Both the position numbers and the translations under genes were made by a program. The notes beneath the pieces are model-generated. The model was not told where the DNA came from. It was given only the letters and a program-made list of their open reading frames with translations, and searched no databases. Positions 52,845 to 61,747 of a stretch of 64,000 bases of DNA are shown here, piece by piece. Source of the DNA: Halostella limicola (GTDB lineage: Archaea; Halobacteriota; Halobacteria; Halobacteriales; Natronoarchaeaceae); the NCBI RefSeq assembly GCF_003675875.1, contig NZ_RCDI01000001.1, forward strand, positions 1,116,001-1,180,000. The letters run 5' to 3'. Positions within the stretch are counted from its first letter, which is position 1. Each line of letters starts with the position of its first letter.

Positions 52845-54199
52845 TGGGTAGCACCGGCGTTATCTCCGGGGTGAGCGTCTCGTTCGAGTCCGCGACGGTC
52901 GACGTCCTCGCCGACGCCAGCGGCCCCGACCAGCGTACGGTCGTGTCGGGCCTGCTCGCCCGCGAGGGCATCGAAGAGGCGTTCGCGCTCCAGACGTGCA
53001 ACCGCGTCGAGGCCTACGTCGTCAGCGACGACCCGGCGGCGGGCCGGGCCGCACTCGACGAGTTCGTCGCGGGCGTTCCGGACGACGCCGCGGCCGAGAT
53101 GGACCACGAGGAGAGCCTGCGGCACCTCCTCCGTGTCGCCGCCGGCCTCGAATCGCTCGTGCTCGGCGAGGACCAGATCCTCGGCCAGGTGCGGACCGCC
53201 TACGAGGACGCCCGTGGCGTCGGCGGGATCGGCCCCATGCTCGAGGACGCGGTGACGAAGGCCATCCACGTCGGCGAACGGGTCCGCACCGAGACGTCCA
53301 TCAACGAGGGCGCGGTCTCGCTCGGCACCGCCGCCGCGCGCCTCGCCGACCGGGAGACCGACCTCGCCGACGCGACGGTGCTCGTCGTCGGCGCCGGCGA
53401 GATGGGGACGCTCGCGGCCCGGTCGCTCGCCGCCCACGGTGCGGACCGACTCATCGTCGCCAACCGGACCGTTCCCCACGCCGAACACGTCGCCAAGGAA
53501 GTCGACACGGAGGCGCGGGCAGTCGCGCTCCCGGCCGTCCCGTCCGCGGCCGAGCGGGCGGACGTCGTCGTCACGGCGACGGGCAGCGAGGAGTACCTCC
53601 TCGACGCCGCCGACCTCGACGGCGCCGGCGCGACGGTCGTCGTCGACCTCGCACAGCCCAGAGACGTCGCACCGGCCGCCGAGGACCTGCCGACCGCCGC
53701 GGTCTACGACCTCGACGCCCTGGAGTCCGTGACCGACGAGACCCGCGAGCGGCGCCAGGCGGCGGCCGAGCGCGTCGAGGGGATGATAGACGAGGAGTTC
53801 GACCTCCTGCTCGACCAGTACAAGCGCAAGCGCGCCGACGAGGTCATCGCGGCGATGTACGAGAGCGCCGAGGGGATCAAGTCCCGCGAGCTCTCCACCG
53901 CGATGTCGAAGCTGGAGGCCGAAGGGGAGATCACGGACGAGCAGCGCGAGGTCGTCGAGTCGCTCGCCGACGCGCTGGTCAGCCAGCTGCTCGCCGCGCC
54001 GACCAAGAGCCTGCGTGACGCCGCCGCCGAGGACGACTGGACGACGATCCAGACCGCGCTCCGCCTGTTCGACCCCCAGTTCGGCGGCGAGGGGGGCCCG
54101 CCGGACTTCGTCACCGAGGCCGCGCCCGGGGACCTCCCCGGCGAACTGGCCGACGACGTGCCGACCGACGCCCCGATCGGGTCGTTCGACGACGACTGA
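52841..54199 (+). CDS. hemA: Glutamyl-tRNA reductase
   Basis: HemA reduces glutamyl-tRNA to glutamate semialdehyde, the first step of tetrapyrrole synthesis by the C5 pathway. The 452-residue protein has the catalytic Cys in FALQTCNRVEAY near residue 50, SLVLGEDQILGQVRTAYEDA near 108, the NADPH-binding VLVVGAGEMGTLAARSLAA near 184 and a C-terminal dimerisation domain. Its start overlaps the preceding gene by four bases (ATGA). The acidic last 40 residues are a haloarchaeal extension. Confidence 0.96.
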   Translation: MMGSTGVISGVSVSFESATVDVLADASGPDQRTVVSGLLAREGIEEAFALQTCNRVEAYVVSDDPAAGRAALDEFVAGVPDDAAAEMDHEESLRHLLRVAAGLESLVLGEDQILGQVRTAYEDARGVGGIGPMLEDAVTKAIHVGERVRTETSINEGAVSLGTAAARLADRETDLADATVLVVGAGEMGTLAARSLAAHGADRLIVANRTVPHAEHVAKEVDTEARAVALPAVPSAAERADVVVTATGSEEYLLDAADLDGAGATVVVDLAQPRDVAPAAEDLPTAAVYDLDALESVTDETRERRQAAAERVEGMIDEEFDLLLDQYKRKRADEVIAAMYESAEGIKSRELSTAMSKLEAEGEITDEQREVVESLADALVSQLLAAPTKSLRDAAAEDDWTTIQTALRLFDPQFGGEGGPPDFVTEAAPGDLPGELADDVPTDAPIGSFDDD

Positions 54200-54241
54200 T
54201 CGGGCACAATGATTATTTAACTGGCTTGCGACGCTTCGCGC

Positions 54242-54523
54242 ATGGCAGATCTGCTTTCGGACGACGAGATCGAGGAACGGATCCCCGACGAGTGGCACCG
54301 CGAGGGCGACGAGATCGTCCGCACCTACGAGTTCGACGAGTACCTCCACGGCGTCAACTTCGCGCAGCTCATCGGCGAGATCGCCGAGGCCGAGTTCCAC
54401 CACCCCGAGATCGTCATCGGCTACAAGGAGGTCGAGGTGCGCTTCACCACGCACGACGAGGGCGGGATCACGGACAAGGACGTCGAGATGGCGGAGCTCG
54501 TCGAGACCGAAGCCAACGCCTGA
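54242..54523 (+). CDS. Pterin-4a-carbinolamine dehydratase
   Basis: The 93-residue protein dehydrates 4a-hydroxytetrahydropterin. The active-site block FHHPEIVIGYKEVEVRFTTH is near residue 56, followed by GGITDKD, as in PCD proteins; the helical N-terminus is LSDDEIEERIPDEWHREGDE. In organisms without aromatic amino acid hydroxylase it may recycle other pterins. A TATA box ATTATTTA at 54213-54220 is 22-29 bases before ATG. The next gene starts two bases after its stop. Confidence 0.93.
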   Translation: MADLLSDDEIEERIPDEWHREGDEIVRTYEFDEYLHGVNFAQLIGEIAEAEFHHPEIVIGYKEVEVRFTTHDEGGITDKDVEMAELVETEANA

Positions 54524-54524
54524 G

Positions 54525-54905
54525 ATGCACGCCGAGTACGTCTTCCGGGTGCGGGTCAGGATCGACCCGTCCGAGGAGGGCGTGCGCGTCGACCCCGCGA
54601 CGTTCGAGACGACGCTGTACCGGCGGGCGGACCCGCCCGGCGAGGACGGATGGCTGTTCTTCCGCGACAACCTCTGGCGCGGCGAGGTCAACGACGAGGC
54701 ACACCTCCGCGACCTGGCCGAGGACTCGCTCGGCGTCCCGGTCGACTCGGTGGCGTTCAGCGCGCTCCGGACCGACGAGGCGTACTTCGACGCGCTGAAA
54801 GCGGAGATCGGTAACTCGCTCGACCTGTTCAAGGCAGACCGCGTCTCGGAGGTCGTCTCGAAGTACCTCGGCAGCAGCGTCGAGGTACGCGATACCGACG
54901 GGTAG
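54525..54905 (+). CDS. LWR-salt protein
   Basis: The 126-residue protein is named for the conserved LWR motif, seen here in DGWLFFRDNLWRGEVNDE near residue 41. It starts MHAEYVFRVRVRIDPSEEGV. The family is confined to haloarchaea and its function is unknown, though association with high salt gave the name. It follows the pterin dehydratase stop by one base, so they are co-transcribed. Confidence 0.9.
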   Translation: MHAEYVFRVRVRIDPSEEGVRVDPATFETTLYRRADPPGEDGWLFFRDNLWRGEVNDEAHLRDLAEDSLGVPVDSVAFSALRTDEAYFDALKAEIGNSLDLFKADRVSEVVSKYLGSSVEVRDTDG

Positions 54906-54997
54906 GAGGTCCATAATCGCCGGACGTAACGAAGTGTGTGAAAGGTGGGCATAGAGGCCGAATACTTATCCGATCACCCCCCGTATCTAGCTGCCCT

Positions 54998-55621
54998 ATG
55001 GTCCCACAGTACGACTACTGGCTCTTCGACCTCGACGGGACGCTCGTCGACGTCGAGTCCGCGTACCGCCGCGAGGTGGTGACGGGGGTCGAAGACCGGC
55101 TCGGCCTCTCGTTCACCGACGAGCAGCGGTACCTGCTCTGGCACGGGACCGACGAGATCCGCCGGGACCTCCTCCCGGCCGACATGACGGTTCGTGACTT
55201 CTGGGAGGTGTTCGACGAGGTCGACGACCCGATCGAGCGGGCGGAGGCGACGTACCTGTACGACGACGCCGACCGCGTCGGCGAGATCGACGCGCCGGCT
55301 GGCATCGTCACCCACTGCCCCGAACCGGTCGCCGAGGTCGTGTTCGACACGCTCGACATCCGCGACTGGTTCGAGACGATCGTCTGCTGCTCGGAGGATC
55401 TGGGCTGGAAGCCCGACCCCGCCCCGGTCGAACACGCTATGCGCGACATCGACGTCGCGTACAACGGCCACCAGGGCGTGCTCGCCGGCGACAGCGCCTG
55501 CGACGTCGGGGCCGCGGAGAACGCCGGCCTCGACGGCATTCACGTCGACCGGCACGACCCGGACGTCAACGCGCAGAGGTCGATCGGCGACTACCGGATC
55601 GCCTCGTTCGTCGACCTCTGA
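54998..55621 (+). CDS. HAD family hydrolase
   Basis: The 207-residue phosphatase has motif I WLFDLDGTLVDVESAYRR at residue 8 (nucleophile Asp), a helical cap, motif II within IVTHCPEPVAEVVFDTL, motif III Lys in LGWKPDPAPVEHAM near residue 145 and motif IV LAGDSACDVGAAENAGL near residue 166. It is probably a small-metabolite phosphatase of the phosphoglycolate type; the substrate is unknown. ATG 54998 agrees with TATA ATACTTATC at 54962-54970. Confidence 0.9.
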   Translation: MVPQYDYWLFDLDGTLVDVESAYRREVVTGVEDRLGLSFTDEQRYLLWHGTDEIRRDLLPADMTVRDFWEVFDEVDDPIERAEATYLYDDADRVGEIDAPAGIVTHCPEPVAEVVFDTLDIRDWFETIVCCSEDLGWKPDPAPVEHAMRDIDVAYNGHQGVLAGDSACDVGAAENAGLDGIHVDRHDPDVNAQRSIGDYRIASFVDL

Positions 55622-55642
55622 CCCTGCGGTCGTCTCTCCTCG

Positions 55643-57538
55643 CTACGCGTCGTATCCCGGTAAGTCGGCCGTCAGATCGTCGACGTCCTCCAGCGCCGCG
55701 GCGAGCTCCGCGACGCCGTCTTTCCCGACGCGGTCGGGGTTCGCGTGCACTCGCACCCGCTGGTCGCCGAGGGGGACGAACCCGAGACCGAGCTTCGCCG
55801 CGGTGGCACGCAGGCCGAGGCCGGCGTCGGCCTGCCCGCTCAGAACTTTTCGCGCCGGGCTCTCGTGTGCGCGGACCGCGAGGTCGAACCCGTCGATCGC
55901 GTCGACGACCTCGCGGCGGTCGATGCCGCGCTCATCCGCCAGCGCGGCCGCCGCGTTCCCCAGGCTCGTCCGGAGGCCGGAGTCCGTCGTCCGGTTGACG
56001 AAGCGCAGGTCGCGGTCGACGAGGTCTGCGAGGCCGGCGACCTCGTCGGGGTTCCCCTCGGGGACGACCAGCCCCCACTCGCGCCGCCACTCGCCCAGCG
56101 GCTCGGCGTCCACGTCGCGCTCGACCGGTCCCGCCGTCACGGCCACGTCCGGCGTCCCGTCGCGGAGGCGGCGTAGCCCTTGCCGGCTCCCGACCGCCAG
56201 GTACCGCGGGTCGCGCAGGCGGTCGAGCAGGGGCGAGAGCAGCGGGTCGTCCTCGCCGACGCCGAACAGCGACGGCGGGCGGACCTCCGGCGAGAACAGT
56301 TCGACCGTGACGGACTCGCCCTCCGCGAGGTAGTCCGTGTCTGGGTCGACCGCGACGACGCCGTCGGCTTCGACCAGGCTCGTCGTCGCGCCGCTGCCCT
56401 TGTCCACGGGGTAGACGAGCGTCTCGCCGTCTCCGTCGGTCACGAGTCCGACCGGCATGTACCGCAAGCGGCCCTCCGAGTAGCGCTCGCGCCGGGCCAT
56501 CCGCCCCGTCACCGTCGCGGTACGGGGTTCGGGCAGCCCCGCGGCCTCCCTGATCGCCGGCGCGACGAACGTCCGGAAGATGGTGAGCGCGGAGACGGGG
56601 TAGCCGGGGAGGCCGACGTAGGCGGACGCGTCGTCGCCCTCGCCCATCCGCCCGATCAGCATCGGCTTCCCGGGCTTGACCGCGACGCCGTGGAGCAGGA
56701 GTTCGCCGCGCTCCTCGATGACGCGGTAGATGACGTCGACCGCGCTGGCGCTGGTCGACCCCGAGGAGAGAACGAGGTCGCACTCCTCGGCGGCGGTCGT
56801 CAGGATCCGCTCCATCTCGTCGTAGTCGTCGCCGGCGTGGGGGTAGGTGACGGCCTCGCCGCCGGCCTCTTCCACGGCGCTGGCGACGGTGTAGGAGTTC
56901 ACGTCGTAGATCTGGCCGCGCTCGCTGTGCAGGTCGCCCCCGGGCCGGACGAGCTCGTCGCCCGTCGAGATGATGCCGACGCGGGGCGTCCCGCGCACCG
57001 GCACCTCGTCGACGCCCAGCGCCGACAGCAGTCCGATCTCGCGGGGCGTGAGGCGGGTTCCGGGACCGAGCGCGCGCTCCCCTGCCGCCACGTCCGCGCC
57101 CGCGAGCATCACGCTGTCGCCCGGCGCGACGGAGGTGCGAACCAGCACCTCGCCGTCCTCCTCGTCGGTTTTCTCCACCATCACCATTGCGTCCGCGCCG
57201 GCAGGCATCACCGCGCCGGTCGAGATCTCGACGGCCTCGTCCTCGCCGACTTCCACGTCGGGCTCCTCGCCGGCGTGGACCGCGCCGACCAGGTCGAGGC
57301 GGGCGGGGTCGGCCTCGTCCGCGCCGAACGTGTCCCGCGCCCGCAGGGCGTAGCCGTCGAGCGACGCGCGGTCGAAGCCTGGTACGTCGAGTTCGGCGTC
57401 GATCCGTTCCGCGAGGACGCGACCGCTCGCGTCTTCGAGCGGCACCGTCTCCGGGTCGGGCGTCAGGTCCAGCGAGTCGAGCGCCTCGCGGGCGCGCTCC
57501 GGCGGCGCGAGGTCGCGGAACTCCTTACGGTCGGTCAC
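55643..57538 (-). CDS. moeA: Molybdopterin molybdenumtransferase MoeA fused to a periplasmic-binding-like domain
   Basis: MoeA inserts molybdate (or tungstate) into molybdopterin. The 631-residue protein has the MoeA core (residues 1-about 410, RASLDGYALRARDTFGADEA, GAVMPAGADAMVMVE, TPRVGIISTGDELV, LPGYPVSALTIFRTF). The C-terminal domain (about 430-631, with YLAVGSRQGLRRLRDGTPDV and AGLGLRATAAKLGLGFVPLG) resembles the LysR-type/molybdate-binding PBP domain and may bind molybdate or tungstate. GTG 57538 (MTDRKEFRDLAP) is the start. A second moeA lies upstream on the same strand. Confidence 0.93.
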   Translation of the reverse strand: MTDRKEFRDLAPPERAREALDSLDLTPDPETVPLEDASGRVLAERIDAELDVPGFDRASLDGYALRARDTFGADEADPARLDLVGAVHAGEEPDVEVGEDEAVEISTGAVMPAGADAMVMVEKTDEEDGEVLVRTSVAPGDSVMLAGADVAAGERALGPGTRLTPREIGLLSALGVDEVPVRGTPRVGIISTGDELVRPGGDLHSERGQIYDVNSYTVASAVEEAGGEAVTYPHAGDDYDEMERILTTAAEECDLVLSSGSTSASAVDVIYRVIEERGELLLHGVAVKPGKPMLIGRMGEGDDASAYVGLPGYPVSALTIFRTFVAPAIREAAGLPEPRTATVTGRMARRERYSEGRLRYMPVGLVTDGDGETLVYPVDKGSGATTSLVEADGVVAVDPDTDYLAEGESVTVELFSPEVRPPSLFGVGEDDPLLSPLLDRLRDPRYLAVGSRQGLRRLRDGTPDVAVTAGPVERDVDAEPLGEWRREWGLVVPEGNPDEVAGLADLVDRDLRFVNRTTDSGLRTSLGNAAAALADERGIDRREVVDAIDGFDLAVRAHESPARKVLSGQADAGLGLRATAAKLGLGFVPLGDQRVRVHANPDRVGKDGVAELAAALEDVDDLTADLPGYDA

Positions 57539-57605
57539 GCGAACCCCTCCGGGGTGAGCGTGACGTCGTCGGGCCCAGGCACGCCGTGGAAGCGTCCGAC
57601 GGGAG

Positions 57606-58823
57606 TCACGCCGACCACTCCCAGTCCTGCACGGCGACGGTCTCGCCCTCGGCGATTCCCTCACGGTCGTCGGGGACCTCCACCCAGCCGTCGGCCTGCG
57701 CGACGCTCGACAGGACACCCGACCCGCTCGCCCGCGTCGGGACGGCGACGCGCTCGCCGTCCCGGGTTTCGAGTTTCACCCGGGCGAACGTGCGTGTGCC
57801 GGGTTCGCTCGCGATCTTCCGGTCGAGGCGGGCCTCGGTCGTCGGGTGCGCCGGGACCGGCGCGTTCTCGGTCCACTTCATCGCGGGCCGGAGGAACTGC
57901 ACGGCGTTGACGATGCAGGCGACGGGGTAGCCCGGGAGCATGAGGACGGGCGTCTCCTCGACGACGCCGAGCGCGACGGGATGGCCCGGCTTCAACGCCA
58001 CGCCGTGAACCAGCACCTCCCCGATGTCGTCGATCACCTCCGGTATCAGGTCGCGCTCGCCGACGGAGGAGCCGCCGGTCGTGACGACGAGGTCCTTCGT
58101 CAGGTCGCGCTGGACCGCCGCCCGGAGCGCCTCGCGGTCGTCGGTGACGACGTTTCGGTACTCGGCGCGGCCACCCCAGCGCTCGACGTACCGGGAGACG
58201 GTCAGCCCGTTCGTCTCGATCACCTCGCCGGGAGCGGGGTCGCGCTGGACGAGTTCCTCGCCCGTGGGGATCACGCCGACGCTCGGCCGGTCGTACACCT
58301 CGATCTCGTCGACGCCGACGGACTTCAGCATCCCCAGGTCCGACGGCCGCAGGCGGTGCCCCGGCTCGTACAGCGTCATCCCCGCCTCGACGTCCTCGCC
58401 GACCGGGGCGACGTTCTCGCCCTCGGCGACGGCGTCGAACACCTCCAGGTCGCCGCCGACCGCCTCGACGTCTTCGACCATCACCACGGCGTCCGCGCCC
58501 TCCGGGAGTTCGCTCCCGGTGTGGACGCGGACGGCCCGCTCCGGCCCGGGCTCGTCTCCCTCGCGGAGTATCTCGGGCGACCGGTCGCTCGCGCCGAACG
58601 TGTCCGCCGCGCGGACGGCGTAGCCGTCCATCGCCGCCCGGCGGTAATGCGGCACCGGCCGCTCCGCCGTGACGGTCTCGGCGACGACGCGCCCGTCGGC
58701 CGCCGTCAGCGGGACTCGTTCGGTGCGGTCGACGCCCGCGACGGCCTCGCGGAGCGTCTCGCGCGCCGCGTCGACGCGGGTCCGGTCCTTGAACCCGGCC
58801 TCGCTGAGAGTTTCGTCGCTCAT
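57606..58823 (-). CDS. moeA: Molybdopterin molybdenumtransferase MoeA (single-domain-set form)
   Basis: The 405-residue protein has the usual MoeA domains without extension: RRAAMDGYAVRAADTFGASD near residue 65, GSELPEGADAVVMVEDVEA near 105, RPSVGVIPTGEELVQRDP near 180, TTGGSSVGERDLIPEVIDD near 240 and LPGYPVACIVNAVQFL near 290. ATG 58823 begins MSDETLSEAGFKD. It is followed, 67 bp on, by the fused moeA. Paralogues could divide molybdenum and tungsten insertion between them, but this is not shown by the sequence. Confidence 0.94.
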   Translation of the reverse strand: MSDETLSEAGFKDRTRVDAARETLREAVAGVDRTERVPLTAADGRVVAETVTAERPVPHYRRAAMDGYAVRAADTFGASDRSPEILREGDEPGPERAVRVHTGSELPEGADAVVMVEDVEAVGGDLEVFDAVAEGENVAPVGEDVEAGMTLYEPGHRLRPSDLGMLKSVGVDEIEVYDRPSVGVIPTGEELVQRDPAPGEVIETNGLTVSRYVERWGGRAEYRNVVTDDREALRAAVQRDLTKDLVVTTGGSSVGERDLIPEVIDDIGEVLVHGVALKPGHPVALGVVEETPVLMLPGYPVACIVNAVQFLRPAMKWTENAPVPAHPTTEARLDRKIASEPGTRTFARVKLETRDGERVAVPTRASGSGVLSSVAQADGWVEVPDDREGIAEGETVAVQDWEWSA

Positions 58824-59025
58824 GGGCCCACCTTCGGACCGGCGTAGCAAAAAGGGACGACTCTGACTCCGCCGGTGCACCGGCGGCCGCGTCGGGGATC
58901 GACCGAGACGTGGGTGGACGCCGATCGAGCGGTCGGTTCGTGCGGCCGGGGTGTACGCGATCGGGGACCGTCGAAACGGGAGGCCGTTGCCCAATACTAT
59001 CTGCCTCCGGCGCGTTACACCGAGT

Positions 59026-59352
59026 ATGGTCTCGTCTGACTCGTGGAACCGTATCACCGTGTTGCTCGTCGGGCTGCTGGTGCTTTTCGCGCCCGCGCTG
59101 TTCGTCATCATCACGCTCGAATTCTTCATCCTCACCGGGGAGATCGCGCTCAACGAGATCACGCTGCTCGAGTTCCTCGAGCTGTACATCATCGACCTGA
59201 TCCTGCTCGTCGGGTTCGGGTACGGCGTCTATCGGCTGACGCTGTGGGTGTCGGACCGACCGCTCCGCGAATCGGTCAACGAACTGAGGACCGACGACGA
59301 CGGTCCCGTCGACGAGTCCTCCGAAGACGCTCCATTCGACGACCGTCAGTGA
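59026..59352 (+). CDS. Two-helix membrane protein, 108 aa
   Basis: The protein starts MVSSDSWNRITVLLVGLLVL and has two membrane helices (about 10-35 and 55-75), then an acidic tail with RESVNELRTDDDGPVDESSE. A TATA box AATACTATC at 58993-59001 precedes ATG 59026 by 25-33 bases and selects it over an upstream in-frame ATG. Unknown function. Confidence 0.75.
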   Translation: MVSSDSWNRITVLLVGLLVLFAPALFVIITLEFFILTGEIALNEITLLEFLELYIIDLILLVGFGYGVYRLTLWVSDRPLRESVNELRTDDDGPVDESSEDAPFDDRQ

Positions 59353-59453
59353 TCTTCTCGCGACGAGGCGATCCGCGAACGGGATAGCGGCGGCCGTCCG
59401 GTCGGGAACCGGACGTGAGGGTGGAGCATCGAACCGGCCGTCCCCGATAGCGA

Positions 59454-59490
59454 CTCAGTCGCGCCGTCACGGCACGACGACGCCGAGCGC
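59454..59490 (-). pseudogene. Vestige of a C-terminal membrane anchor similar to the FG-GAP gene end
   Basis: This 37-base segment matches 34 of 37 bases at 59968-60004, the 3' end of the FG-GAP surface protein gene. On the minus strand it would read ALGVVVP-stop-RRD-stop where the intact gene reads ALGVVALWRRD-stop: a TGG has become TGA. No long frame leads into it, so it is a fossil of a related gene or a partial duplication. Confidence 0.45.
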
Positions 59491-59581
59491 GGCGGAGCAA
59501 AACAGGGACACCTCTCGCGAAAACCCGCTCTCCGCTCGCCGCGGAGCCACTACGTAAGTGTCCGGACGACGTTGTTCGCCC

Positions 59582-59905
59582 ATGGCCGACGGTGATTCCC
59601 CGAGCACCGACGATATCGAGAGCAGGATACAGCAGGTTGGCCGCTTCTCTCGGTTCGTCAAAGCGGGACTGGGCGTGATCGTAGCGGCGTTCCTCCTCGC
59701 GGTCGTCGGACGATTGCCCGACAACCTCGGGTCGGTTTCGAGCGCGGTCGACGCCGTCCTCCTTCCGATGATATTCGTCGGGATGGGGCTGTTGCTGTAC
59801 GGCATCGGGATGCACCTCCACCTCATGCATCTGAACCTCGTGAAGCAGTTGCGAAAGAGCCGGGAGGCGGATCCGGAGATGTCCGAGGAAGGGTCGGAGT
59901 CGTAG
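59582..59905 (+). CDS. Two-helix membrane protein, 107 aa
   Basis: The protein begins MADGDSPSTDDIESRIQQVG. It has two membrane helices, AGLGVIVAAFLLAVVGRL near residue 30 and VLLPMIFVGMGLLLYGIGMH near residue 62, and a charged C-terminus. ATG 59582 is used instead of the ORF start eight codons upstream, which precedes the hydrophilic domain only. No family is recognised. Confidence 0.72.
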   Translation: MADGDSPSTDDIESRIQQVGRFSRFVKAGLGVIVAAFLLAVVGRLPDNLGSVSSAVDAVLLPMIFVGMGLLLYGIGMHLHLMHLNLVKQLRKSREADPEMSEEGSES

Positions 59906-59968
59906 CGGGAGCGTTTCGAGCGTCGAGAAGACCGGTCGGAGGCGGCGATCAGAGCGACCCCCCGACGC

Positions 59969-61618
59969 TCAGTCGCGCCGCCACAGCGCGACGACGCCGA
60001 GCGCAACCGCGGCAGCACCGACGACGACGCCGACGGGGGCGAGGGTGCTCAGCGGGTCGCCCTCACTCGGCGCTTCGGCCGCCGCGGTCTCGTCGGTCGC
60101 GTCCGTCTCGGTCCCGTCGCTTTCGGTCTCGGTGTCCGTGCCGCCGTCGGACGCGTTCTCCTCGACCGCGTCGGCCGTCGCCGCGCAGCCGCTCTCCAGC
60201 AGGGTCGCGCTCGCCGTGGTGTTGGTCACGTTCTCGTCCGGCGCGCCGACCAGCGCGTCGCGGTTCCCGTCGCCGGTCGCGTCGACGGTCAGCGCGACGC
60301 GGTAGCCGGCGTAGTCGCCCGGGTCCTCGCCGGCGAGGATCTCGACCGGGTCACTCCCGTCGGCGGGTACCATCACTGCCGTGCCGGCCTTGTCGTCGGC
60401 GTACGGGCTCCCGACGAGCAGGTCCGCCCGGCCGTCGCAGGTCACGTCGCCGGCGGTCGCGTCCCAGCCCGCGCGGTCGCCGGCCGTGCCGGCGTAGACC
60501 GGCTCAGCGTCGGCGAGCGACGCGTTCTCGGGCGGGACGACGTACACGGCGCCGGAACTGCTGCCGTTTTCGTCCGCGGTCGGTGCGCCGACAATCACGC
60601 CGGCGCTGTCGTTCCCGCGGTAGACGCCGACGGTGTGGCCCGCCGAGTTGCCGCCCTCGGCGCCCCGGATCACCGCTTCGGCGTCGGCGAGCGACCGCTC
60701 GCCCGCGGCGATCGCCGGAGCGACGTAGGCCGCGCCGGCTCCCGACCCTCCGGCGTCTCGCGCGCCGACGACCAGGTCCGGCGTTCCGTTCCCGGTGAGG
60801 TCGCCGGCCGCGACGTCCCAGCCCGCGCGGTCGCCCGCGGCCTCGCCGCCGAGTCGGAGGTCGGCGTCGGCACTGGTCGCGTCGCCGGAGAGCGAGTCGG
60901 GTGAGAAGTAGTAGGCCGCGCCGGCGTCCTCGCCGCCCTCGCCGTCGGCGCGCGGGTCGCCGACGAGCAGGCCGTCCGCTCCCTCCTGCGGGACCGGCGC
61001 GACGGCGATGCCGAACTGCTCGTCGTCGTCGCCGCCGGCGATCACCGCGTCGGCGTCGGAGGGACGGAGCGTCTCCGACATCGACGGGCCGCCGTGGAAG
61101 ACGTACACGTACCCGTTGTCGCGCAGCGGCGCGCTCACGATCAGGTCGCCGTAGCCGTCGCCGTTCACGTCCGCGACCGCCGTGTCGTACCCCGTCCACT
61201 CGCCGCCGGCAGTCCCCCGGACCGTGACGTTCGCCGCCGAAACGTCGGTCTCACCTGGGTCGACCGGGCCGAAGAACACCGCGGCGGCCCCGGCGTTGTT
61301 GCCGGCGTCGTCGTCGAACGGGATGCCGACGACCACGTCGGCGGTGCCGTCGCCGTTCAGGTCGCCGCCGGCGACCGACTCGCCCGTCGAGGGGCCGCCG
61401 CCGACCGTCGCGTGCGGCGAGAGCGGCGGGCCGTCAGTTCCGTTCCCGTCGTCCGTCTCGCTCGTCTCGTTTTCCTCCTGGCGTTCGACCTCGCGGTCGG
61501 TCGCCGGTGTCGGTTCGTGCTGGGCCCCGTCCGCCGCGACGAGCGCTCCGGTCGCGGCGACCGCACAGACGGCGACCGCGAGCGCCCCGGCGAGCGCGAC
61601 TGCCGAGCGTCGGTTCAT
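59969..61618 (-). CDS. Secreted FG-GAP repeat (integrin alpha-like beta-propeller) surface protein
   Basis: The 549-residue protein has a signal peptide (MNRRSAVALAGALAVAVCAV), an acidic linker, then about seven FG-GAP blades with DxNxDGxxD-type calcium loops: GDLNGDGTADVVVGIPFDDD, ADVNGDGYGDLIVSAPLRD, GDLTGNGTPDLVVGARDAGG, GDVTCDGRADLLVGSPYADD and VDATGDGNRDALVGAPDENV. An acidic Thr-rich linker follows, and a C-terminal helix VGVVVGAAAVALGVVALWRR anchors it. It is probably exposed on the cell surface, where it may bind ligands or calcium. Confidence 0.9.
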   Translation of the reverse strand: MNRRSAVALAGALAVAVCAVAATGALVAADGAQHEPTPATDREVERQEENETSETDDGNGTDGPPLSPHATVGGGPSTGESVAGGDLNGDGTADVVVGIPFDDDAGNNAGAAAVFFGPVDPGETDVSAANVTVRGTAGGEWTGYDTAVADVNGDGYGDLIVSAPLRDNGYVYVFHGGPSMSETLRPSDADAVIAGGDDDEQFGIAVAPVPQEGADGLLVGDPRADGEGGEDAGAAYYFSPDSLSGDATSADADLRLGGEAAGDRAGWDVAAGDLTGNGTPDLVVGARDAGGSGAGAAYVAPAIAAGERSLADAEAVIRGAEGGNSAGHTVGVYRGNDSAGVIVGAPTADENGSSSGAVYVVPPENASLADAEPVYAGTAGDRAGWDATAGDVTCDGRADLLVGSPYADDKAGTAVMVPADGSDPVEILAGEDPGDYAGYRVALTVDATGDGNRDALVGAPDENVTNTTASATLLESGCAATADAVEENASDGGTDTETESDGTETDATDETAAAEAPSEGDPLSTLAPVGVVVGAAAVALGVVALWRRD

Positions 61619-61716
61619 CGGATCGTCAATAGGAGCGGGGCGGCTTTGTTATCCAACGACAAATTCCGTTTCCGCGCGGTAGGTGGTTGTTACTCCTCGC
61701 GGCGCTCCGACGGAAC

Positions 61717-61724
61717 GTTTATTT
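61717..61724 (+). promoter_or_regulatory. TATA box of the GIDE-like gene
   Basis: GTTTATTT lies 24-31 bases before ATG 61748, matching leaderless spacing. It marks that ATG as the original start, even though the frame from it breaks before the conserved domain. Confidence 0.55.
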
Positions 61725-61747
61725 CGCGACGTGAACGAGCGGAAGGC

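Noticed and set aside
51110-54952. 1280-codon minus-strand reading frame
   Set aside because: It lies opposite the ahbAB, precorrin-2 dehydrogenase and hemA genes, all of which have clear motifs.
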